From Candidatus Hydrogenedentota bacterium (GTDB lineage Bacteria; Hydrogenedentota; Hydrogenedentia; Hydrogenedentales; JAEUWI01), in contig JAHBVV010000001.1 in assembly GCA_019637335.1 (NCBI GenBank), positions 124,001-188,000 on the forward strand: DNA of 64,000 nucleotides. The letters run 5' to 3'. The notes under the pieces are model-generated. The model made no database searches. It was not told the DNA's origin and was given only the letters and a program-made list of their open reading frames with translations. Within the stretch, counting starts at the first letter, position 1. Each line of letters opens with the position of its first letter. Positions 58,418 to 64,000 of this stretch are shown in pieces. A program made the translations under genes and the position numbers.

Positions 58418-59422
58418 ATGAAGACTTTCTTATTTGTTGGAGCTATTGTCGTTCTCTTCTTGACCTCGAATACTACAGCGGTCGCCGGAACCTTCGTCCC
58501 GCCAAGGTTCACGGTGACTGCGGAAATCTCGGAGACAGCACTGATTGCGGGGGCACCACTCTATGTCTATTTGACAGTCACGCGGGAAGAGGATGGGAAT
58601 CCCGAACTTGCAACCGTGTCCCTGACATCCATAAATGACAATGTCCGATTGCAAATAGACGACCTGAATGCCCAGGAGGTCAAGAGACGTCCAAGACAAC
58701 CATGGCCTGCCGTTAATGGGCTTGAGTTCTTGCTGTTCAAGCCGCTCGGGGCGGGGGAATCGTATACCAAGACGCTGATCGTGCATCGCTGGAGTTCCAC
58801 GGCGTTGCCAGCAGGCAGTTATACTGTCGTTGTGGAGGCGCCGCGTCTCAACTATTATATGGAAAAAAATCGAAGTGAATGGCATCCGGTGCTTGAGAAG
58901 CCATTCCGAAAGGCTATTCCCCTGAAGATTCTTCCACCCGACCACGAACGGGTTGCCCGAATCTTTGACGAAATGCTTACGGCTGTGACCGCGGAGAGCA
59001 CACCCTGGAGTGATCGATATCGGGCTTTGGACTCGATAATCTTCGCGCAGGGCCCAGACGCTCTTGCGTCACAGTTAGGACTATTGGCGGCTATGGAAAA
59101 GGACACCGTGCGGTTTGGTTACGGGCAAAAGGAGATTGTGACCATGCTGTGGTACATTGTGCAGTCTGCGGACGTTGCCACCGCCCGCGCGTTGGCCGCG
59201 CTCGCACGAGGTCCCGTATTCGGAACCAATCTGGACGGAGAGGATCACTCTGGCCGCGGGATCTGGCCTATGTTGGGCTGGGCTATTCATGAGCTGCACC
59301 GAACGGGGAGCCCGGAAGTCCAGGCGGTTACGAAGGAATTAGTGGAGGTGGTGCCCGATAAACCCGGACTGGTAGAAATGACTTTCCAGCATGGCGGCAT
59401 GCAGTTCGACAAGGATTATTAA
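58418..59422 (+). CDS. Exported protein of unknown function
   Basis: A 334-residue protein starting at ATG 58418 with GGAGGAG 5 bases before. It has a signal peptide (MKTFLFVGAIVVLFLTSNTT, cleavage near AVAG). Residues ~30-170 look like a beta-sandwich (FTVTAEISETALIAGAPLYV, VYLTVTREEDGN, ALPAGSYTVVVEAP), and ~180-330 look all-helical. The gene is clearly less GC-rich than its neighbours and lies between a RAYT and RHS debris, suggesting transfer. A role as a periplasmic immunity or accessory protein is possible but unsupported. Confidence 0.68.
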   Translation: MKTFLFVGAIVVLFLTSNTTAVAGTFVPPRFTVTAEISETALIAGAPLYVYLTVTREEDGNPELATVSLTSINDNVRLQIDDLNAQEVKRRPRQPWPAVNGLEFLLFKPLGAGESYTKTLIVHRWSSTALPAGSYTVVVEAPRLNYYMEKNRSEWHPVLEKPFRKAIPLKILPPDHERVARIFDEMLTAVTAESTPWSDRYRALDSIIFAQGPDALASQLGLLAAMEKDTVRFGYGQKEIVTMLWYIVQSADVATARALAALARGPVFGTNLDGEDHSGRGIWPMLGWAIHELHRTGSPEVQAVTKELVEVVPDKPGLVEMTFQHGGMQFDKDY

Positions 59423-59423
59423 T

Positions 59424-59520
59424 GGGGGCCACCAGATCGCGGTGATGGTGGGCTCGGTGGCCATCACAGCGGTGACGGCCCAGAACTGCATGTACTACGG
59501 GTGGAGCTATCGAAAACTAT
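59424..59520 (+). pseudogene. C-terminal coding fragment, possibly an RHS tip
   Basis: The frame from 59424 reads GGHQIAVMVGSVAITAVTAQ and ends with YYGWSYRKL at a stop. It starts directly after the preceding stop with no start codon of its own. It resembles a C-terminal tail cut from a longer protein; a link to RHS is suggested only by the YD-repeat piece beside it. Confidence 0.35.
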
Positions 59521-59525
59521 AAACT

Positions 59526-59542
59526 AGGGACAACCACCTATT
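59526..59542 (+). repeat. REP-like site R10, distal copy
   Basis: AGGGACAACCACCTATT differs at one position from the site ahead of the RAYT gene at 57284. Confidence 0.55.
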
Positions 59543-59548
59543 AATCTA

Positions 59549-59750
59549 TCTCTTGGTCTAGACATCACCACCTGTTACGTCTATGATGACCTCGGTGCCA
59601 TGATTGAGATGACGGACCCGCGGGGTAAGGTTACGGAGTTCGAGTATTCGCCACGGCGGACGCTTGGCGCTGATCCGAGCTGCTGCGGCGGCGGGCAGTT
59701 GGAACTGGTGCGGGACGCCCCGAACCCCGTGGCACGGAAGTGGTGGGTGC
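59549..59750 (+). pseudogene. RHS/YD-repeat fragment
   Basis: The frame gives CYVYDDLGAMIEMTDPRGKV, followed by TEFEYSPRRTLGADPSCCGG and GQLELVRDAPNPVA. The YDDLG...DPRGKVTEFEY pattern is one full YD repeat. No start, signal or further repeats flank it, so it is a remnant of a large RHS-type gene. Confidence 0.7.
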
Positions 59751-60129
59751 ATGCGTTGAAAAAGCGAGGAGCAGGCAGCATTTTCGCCCCTTGATGCCGA
59801 TGCATGCCGCGCGCAACGGCCCGACCCCGACCGGGACATACCCCCGCGCTGCGGCGTGAAGCGTTGACGCTCCGGGCGCCATTGGACGCGAGGGCGCCTG
59901 CCGCAACGTCTGGCGCCAGTGCGCGGGTACGTCCCTTGGGTTGGCGCCGCCAAGGGACGGGTGCGCGCTGCTCACCTCGACCCCACGCACATAGACCGGC
60001 GTCCCGCGCATGCGACCGCCGCCCTTCCCGAACACCGCCGGTGCGCGCGCCTGTCCCGGTCCGGGTAGCGGTGGGAGGCGTGACTGTGACGGGGGGCTTG
60101 TGCTTGCTCGACGTGTAGTTGGGGGTGGT

Positions 60130-60400
60130 ATTGGCGTGTCGGTCTCTGGGGTGACTGGCACGGGCAAGCCCTTGCGGGGCAGTTGACAGTTGACAGTTGA
60201 CAGTTGACAGTTGACAGTTGACAGTTGGCGGTTGATAGTTGTCACAGGGGTGGTGGAAGGGTGGATACAGGCCGGATGCCCTGCCTCCTGGGAGTTGAGC
60301 CGCTCGTGCGGGGTGGTTGTGGCGGTGTTGGGTTGGCTTTGCTCCAGGCACACGAATCCGCCTGGGGCGGAATCGCGTGGCGCGTTTTTGGGGCGTTGGC
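60130..60400 (-). repeat. R9 repeat, inverted copy
   Basis: On the minus strand 60130-60180 matches CCGCAAGGGCTTGCCCGTG and GACACGCC of 56744-57030. 60291-60385 matches 57105-57200 (CCACGCGAT, GCGCCCCAG-like, TTCGTGTGCC, GGAGCAA, CACCGCCA, ACCACCCCGCACGAGCGGC). The two parts are separated by the heptamer repeat region. Confidence 0.62.
60181..60222 (+). repeat. Heptanucleotide tandem repeat (AGTTGAC)6
   Basis: Six perfect AGTTGAC units followed by degenerate AGTTGGC and GGTTGATAGTT to about 60240, set inside the inverted R9 copy. This looks like slipped-strand expansion; no gene spans it. Confidence 0.85.
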
Positions 60401-60440
60401 GCGGATGTTGGACATGGATCATCCCGCCCGAAAAGCGATC

Positions 60441-60468
60441 GCCCCGCCGCGTTGTCGCGCGGCGGGGC
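60441..60468 (-). terminator. Intrinsic terminator of gpmI
   Basis: GCCCCGCCGCG and CGCGGCGGGGC form a perfect 11-bp stem with a 6-base loop; on the minus strand it is followed by GATCGCTTTTC. It lies 32 bases past the gpmI stop. Confidence 0.7.
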
Positions 60469-60500
60469 GTCGGGGATATCCGTGGGGATTGTCCCGGCGA

Positions 60501-62129
60501 TCAGGCCAGCTCAATGAGCGAGGGGTCGTATTCTTTGGGCTGTTCGAAGCCGAGCAGGTTGATGAGGGTGGCGGCGACGTTGCTGAGGCCGGGGGTGTCG
60601 ATCGCGCGCATGCGCCAGGCGTTGGCGCCGGAGTAGTCCTTGATGACGAAGGGGACGGGGTTGAGGGTGTGGGCGACGTGGGGCTCGCGCTTGCCTTTTT
60701 TCTCGGTGAAGAGGCAGTCGGCGTTGCCGTGGTCGGCGGTGATGACGGCGATGCCGCCGGCTTTCTCGACGTCGTAGAGCAGCCGTTCCAGGCCGAGGTC
60801 GACCGCTTCGACGGAGATGCGGACGGCGAGGGCGTGGCCCGTGTGGCCGACCATGTCGCCGTTGGGCATGTTGGCGCGGAGGAACTTGTACTGTCCGGTC
60901 TTCATGGCGTCGAGGAGGGCGTCGGTAATCTCTCCGGCCTTCATCCAGGGTCGCTTGTCGAAGGTCATGTTGTCGGAGGGGATTTCGAGGAAGGTTTCGA
61001 GGCCCTCGTTGATGTAGCCGGATTTGTTTCCGTTCCAGAAGTAGGTGACGTGGCCGTATTTCTGGGTCTCGGAGATGGCGAAGCTCTTGATCCCGGCGCC
61101 GCAGAGGTATTCGCTGATGGTCCCGGCGATCTTGGAGGGCTGCACGAGGAAATTCTTCGGCAGCTTCAGATCGCCGTCGTATTGCATCATGCCGGCGTAG
61201 AACACGTCCGGGCGGCGCTTGCGATCGAATTCGGCGAACTCGTCGCCCTCTTCGAAGCAGCGGGTGATTTCCAGCGCGCGGTCGCCCCGGAAGTTCAGGA
61301 AGACCACGGCGTCGCCGTCTTCGATCGCGCCGACGGGCTTGCCGTCTTCCGCGATGACGAACTCGCCGACGTGCTGGTCGGTTACCCGCGGGTCCTCGTC
61401 GTAGTAGGTCTGGACGGCCTCGGCGGCGGAGGCGAACTGCCGGCCTTCGCCGAGCACGTGGGCGCGCCAGCCGCGCTCGACCATGGGCCAGTCGGCGTTG
61501 TAGCGGTCCATGGTGATGTACATGCGCCCGCCGCCGGAGGCGATGCGGTAGTCGCGCCCGCCTTCGCTGCATTCGGCGAGTTTGGCTTCGAGCTGCTCGA
61601 TATAGCCGAGGGCGGATCGCTCGCCGACGTCGCGGCCGTCGGTGAGGATGTGGCAGCGCACGCGCGCGACACCCTCGGCGGCGCACTGGTCGAGGATGTC
61701 GAGCAGTTGCTGGATGTTGCTGTGCACGTTGCCATCGGAGAGGAGGCCGATGAAGTGGGCCGTGCCGCCTTCCTTCGCGCGGGCCACGATGGTCTTCCAG
61801 GCGTCGCCCTGGAAGACGCGCTTGTCGGCGATGGCCTCGTTGCAGAGTTTCGCGCCCTGCGGGAAGACGCGCCCGGCCCCGAGCGCGTTGTGCCCCACTT
61901 CGGAGTTGCCCATGTCCTCGTCGGTGGGCTGGCCCACCGCCGTGCCGTGCGCCTTGAGCTTCGTGAAGAGCGGCTCTTCGAAGAGCCAGTCGAGCGTGGG
62001 CGTATAGGCCAGGTGAACCCCGTCGGATTCATCCTTCGGCCCCAGGCCGACGCCGTCCATGATGATAAACAGCAGCGGGCCCGAAAAGGGGGTATAGTTC
62101 GGCAGGGGGTTCAGGCTGTACTTGCTCAT
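60501..62129 (-). CDS. gpmI: 2,3-bisphosphoglycerate-independent phosphoglycerate mutase
   Basis: A 542-residue Mn-dependent glycolytic enzyme of the alkaline phosphatase superfamily. The start gives MSKYSLNPLPNYTPFSGPLL. Catalytic serine is in DEDMGNSEVGHNALGAGR. Other marks are LLSDGNVHSNIQQLLDILDQ, HILTDGRDVGERS, VGHTGHALAVRISVEAVDLG and VITADHGNADCLF. Length is normal for the long-form enzyme. Confidence 0.96.
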   Translation of the reverse strand: MSKYSLNPLPNYTPFSGPLLFIIMDGVGLGPKDESDGVHLAYTPTLDWLFEEPLFTKLKAHGTAVGQPTDEDMGNSEVGHNALGAGRVFPQGAKLCNEAIADKRVFQGDAWKTIVARAKEGGTAHFIGLLSDGNVHSNIQQLLDILDQCAAEGVARVRCHILTDGRDVGERSALGYIEQLEAKLAECSEGGRDYRIASGGGRMYITMDRYNADWPMVERGWRAHVLGEGRQFASAAEAVQTYYDEDPRVTDQHVGEFVIAEDGKPVGAIEDGDAVVFLNFRGDRALEITRCFEEGDEFAEFDRKRRPDVFYAGMMQYDGDLKLPKNFLVQPSKIAGTISEYLCGAGIKSFAISETQKYGHVTYFWNGNKSGYINEGLETFLEIPSDNMTFDKRPWMKAGEITDALLDAMKTGQYKFLRANMPNGDMVGHTGHALAVRISVEAVDLGLERLLYDVEKAGGIAVITADHGNADCLFTEKKGKREPHVAHTLNPVPFVIKDYSGANAWRMRAIDTPGLSNVAATLINLLGFEQPKEYDPSLIELA

Positions 62130-62330
62130 GAAGGCATTCCTGTGGTTAAGGCGGTCGCGCGGGGGCGTCCGAACGGTCGGGGAAAAGGGGCGAAAGCCGG
62201 GGAAGAGCGGCGTCCAGCGTCACGCGCGGGGCGACCGGGCGGAACGGGGCGCTGCTCGCCCATGAGTGTAGCGGAGGCGTCGCGCGCGTTTCAAAACATC
62301 CCCGATTCGCGGCGGCCCCCGGGCGGGCGT

Positions 62331-62774
62331 TCAGCGCTCGCCGAAAATGGCGTGGAAGTAGTCGGAATTGTCCAGAAGGCGGAGATCGATCGTCCGGAAG
62401 GACTCCACTTCCTCGGGCGAGATGGGGGCATCAACGGGCGTCTCATCGGGCTCACCGATCACGTGCAGTTCGGCCTCGGGATGAACCGGGAACGCGCGGT
62501 CTCCGGGGGCGTCGGGCGCGCCGTCGCGCGAGAAGAGACGCCCCACGCGTTCGCGGACGAACTGGGTGAGGACGGAAGCCACGTGATCGCGGCGATCCTC
62601 GGATTCGCCTTGCAGCATCGTGTGCTGGTCGAGCGCGAGGGCGGCGCCGCAGAAGACGGCGACCATGCCGTTGCACTCGGGGCAGGGTCCCACGATGATG
62701 GTGGCGGGGGAGGGCAGCTGAATCCGGCCTTCGGCGGCGCAGTGGGGGCAGGTGATATCAACGGTAACGGGCAT
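62331..62774 (-). CDS. Zinc-ribbon protein of unknown function
   Basis: A 147-residue protein with an N-terminal CPHC (residues 9-12) and CPEC (about 31-34) ribbon that probably binds zinc, an adjacent FCGAALALDQHTML segment, then a charged region and an acidic C-terminal part (EEVESFRTIDLRLLDNSDYF). No catalytic domain is recognised. It stands alone, 201 bases upstream of gpmI and in the same orientation. Confidence 0.65.
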   Translation of the reverse strand: MPVTVDITCPHCAAEGRIQLPSPATIIVGPCPECNGMVAVFCGAALALDQHTMLQGESEDRRDHVASVLTQFVRERVGRLFSRDGAPDAPGDRAFPVHPEAELHVIGEPDETPVDAPISPEEVESFRTIDLRLLDNSDYFHAIFGER

Positions 62775-62925
62775 GAATTACAAACTCCGTACTACAGGTG
62801 CACGGAGTATACCATGCGCCGGTATATCCGGCAAATGGCCCTTGAAATTCGGGTTTTGAGGCGGGCGGAGGGCATGCCGGCGGAGGGGCGGAAGGAGGGC
62901 CTGCTTCGGCGCGCCGGCCCGCGAA

Positions 62926-63381
62926 TCAGCGATCCGCGGCAACAGCGGTCGCGCGCGCCTGAATCGCCTCCAGCAGCGCCTCGGGCTCGCCGGTTTCCTC
63001 GGTCTTGCGGTCGTGCCAGCCGGGGTAGGTGAGCAGGGTCACGCCGTACGTTTGCTTCCGGGTGTCCAGGGCGACCCGGGTGCTGTTGTCGGAGACCGCT
63101 TCAAGATCGATGGTGTACTTGTAGCGATTTGGCTGGAGCAGGCGACGCCGCTCGGGCGTAAGCGCGATGAAGTGGCCGCGCTTGTCCCGCGTGTAGATAT
63201 CCAGTTCCTTTTCGCGCAACACATCCTTGACGGATTGCCAGGTGGCGTCGAAGGGGGCATCGACAACGACGGCGTGGTTCAGGGCGAAACCGGTGGTGTC
63301 GCGTGCGGCATGCGCGCACCCCAGGGGCAGGGTGGCGATGACGAGCAAGACACTGCCGCAAAGGAACTTAGAGCGGTTCAT
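62926..63381 (-). CDS. Putative lipoprotein
   Basis: A 151-residue protein starting at 63381 with GGAG 7 bases upstream. It has a lipoprotein signal (MNRSKFLCGSVLLVIATLPL then GC, lipobox LPLGC with the cysteine near residue 22). The mature part reads VDAPFDATWQSVKDVLREKE and LDIYTRDKRGHFIAL, similar in pattern to outer-membrane DUF3568/BamC-like small lipoproteins, but the match is only general. Confidence 0.65.
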   Translation of the reverse strand: MNRSKFLCGSVLLVIATLPLGCAHAARDTTGFALNHAVVVDAPFDATWQSVKDVLREKELDIYTRDKRGHFIALTPERRRLLQPNRYKYTIDLEAVSDNSTRVALDTRKQTYGVTLLTYPGWHDRKTEETGEPEALLEAIQARATAVAADR

Positions 63382-63459
63382 TTCCGTTCTCCGATGGGTT
63401 GCGGCGATTGTAGCACAGGGTTGGCGGGGGTTCAAGCCGCCGCGCGGGCAAAACAGAAA

Positions 63460-63495
63460 ACGGCGCGCGTTCATTTCGGCGTGAACGCGCACCGT
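63460..63495 (-). terminator. Intrinsic terminator of tatA
   Basis: On the minus strand a 14-bp stem (ACGGTGCGCGTTCA with TGAACGCGCGCCGT, one mismatch) is followed by TTTTCTGTTTTG, a good T-tract. It lies 23 bases beyond the tatA stop. Confidence 0.78.
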
Positions 63496-63517
63496 TGCGA
63501 TTACCGGTGGCGGGGGA

Positions 63518-63736
63518 TTACTCCTCCTCCTTCGCCTCGTCCTTTGTCTCGCTCTTCGCGGCGTTGCGCGTCTCGTGCTTGATTTCGTCGGACTTCTCGT
63601 CCGGTTTCACGGCGTCCTTGAATTCGGTGATCGCTTCGCCCAGAGAGCGTCCCACGCCCGAGATCTTGGATCCGCCGAAGAGCAGCAGCACAATAACCAA
63701 TACGATAACCAACTCAGTCATTCCAAAACCAAACAT
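63518..63736 (-). CDS. tatA: Sec-independent translocase subunit TatA/E
   Basis: A 72-residue protein with a membrane helix (about 7-22), the FGGSK hinge, an amphipathic helix (ISGVGRSLGEAITEFKDAVK) and a charged tail rich in Lys and Glu. It forms the Tat pore for folded proteins, which fits the two Tat-exported proteins encoded at 22217-25144. tatB/tatC are not adjacent. Confidence 0.9.
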   Translation of the reverse strand: MFGFGMTELVIVLVIVLLLFGGSKISGVGRSLGEAITEFKDAVKPDEKSDEIKHETRNAAKSETKDEAKEEE

Positions 63737-64000
63737 GGTTTACTCCTGTCCTCTGTGCGACACAGAATTTGGTCCCGGCGCAATGCGGGACATGGGCGCC
63801 ACGCGGCGATGGATCGGGGGGAGCTACCGCCTGCGCGCCTGGAACACGGCCTGCCATTGGCCTTCGCGGTTCCGCGGCGCGCATTACAAAGGCGTGTTTG
63901 CCGGGCGCGGTGCGGGGGGAAGACGTCAGCCAGGGTACAATTCAACACACCCGTCATTATAGACCGTGCCCGAGCACATTACAAGTGGCGAATGAGAGAT
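63737..64000. other. Right window edge without recognised gene
   Basis: The last 264 bases include the tatA upstream region. I see no gene start, RNA gene or clear repeat. Confidence 0.45.

Larger units (their letters stand above)
59423..60500. other. Gap with RHS debris, R9 inverted copy, heptamer repeat and terminator
   Basis: Contains coding fragments at 59424-59520 and 59549-59750, a REP-like site, a stretch without recognised features (59800-60120), the inverted R9 copy (60130-60400), a 7-bp tandem repeat and the gpmI terminator. Confidence 0.65.

Noticed and set aside
60181-60240. CRISPR-like or protein-repeat reading of the heptamer array
   Set aside because: Units are 7 bp with no spacers; reading frames through it give only repeating QLSTVN-type peptide without gene context.
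63495-63962. 155-codon + strand frame over tatA
   Set aside because: It is antisense to a clear TatA gene and its terminator, and shows no domain.

Overview
The window is a 64 kb piece of a GC-rich (by eye roughly 65%) bacterial chromosome. It carries DUF1592/DUF1552 secreted proteins, a GH78 rhamnosidase, a kelch-symporter fusion, an mre/mrd cell-shape cluster, TatA and PilT. Together with dense palindromic repeats in nearly every longer gap, this suggests a Candidatus Hydrogenedentes, Planctomycetes/Verrucomicrobia-like or related lineage. That placement is inferred from gene content and was not computed. TTG starts with good Shine-Dalgarno sites (mreB, mreC, a flavoprotein) appear to be normal here.

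Layout. 2-6741 (+): 3' part of an operon for a multisubunit Mrp/Mbh-type cation/proton antiporter module, an Fe-S protein and a [NiFe]-hydrogenase maturation protease; it is almost fully ATGA-coupled, and hydrogenase catalytic subunits are expected upstream, outside the window. 6751-9480 (-): PEP carboxylase. 10436-16382: a divergent L-rhamnose locus (GH78 rhamnosidase / RhaT symporter + sugar isomerase), followed by a frameshifted gene remnant and a membrane-anchored protein with many carboxypeptidase-regulatory-like domains. 20262-25144 (+): c-type cytochrome/DUF1592 lipoprotein-like protein, DUF1552 Tat protein, and a Tat-exported TIM-barrel protein. 25664-26515: RelE/HigB-HigA-like toxin-antitoxin pair. 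26997-30585: family-4 uracil-DNA glycosylase, histidine kinase and NtrC-type regulator. 30692-34559: kelch/sodium-symporter fusion and a DEAD-box helicase. 34800-43405 (+): mreB-mreC-mreD-mrdA-rodA, RNase G and an HD-GYP protein. 43413-45999 (-): SpoU methyltransferase and PpiD/SurA-like foldase. 46293-48050 (+): YpdA-like flavoprotein and ComB-like phosphatase. 49170-50453: hemL. 50461-56627 (-): fused HyuA-HyuB, PilT, MurB. 57338-59800: a RAYT transposase, an exported protein of unknown function and RHS debris, bounded by inverted copies of a ~250-bp repeat. 60501-63736 (-): gpmI, a zinc-ribbon protein, a lipoprotein and tatA.

The most unusual content is non-coding. At least nine repeat families occupy the gaps, several nested in one another: MITE-like elements with 20-30 bp terminal inverted repeats (10006-10186, 19514-19709, 19847-20044; 26523-26849; 48572-49033), a five-hairpin array whose loops read G-N-A (48272-48458), and a RAYT island with its own REP-like sites and a near-consensus, apparently leaderless promoter. 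No tRNA, rRNA or CRISPR array was recognised.
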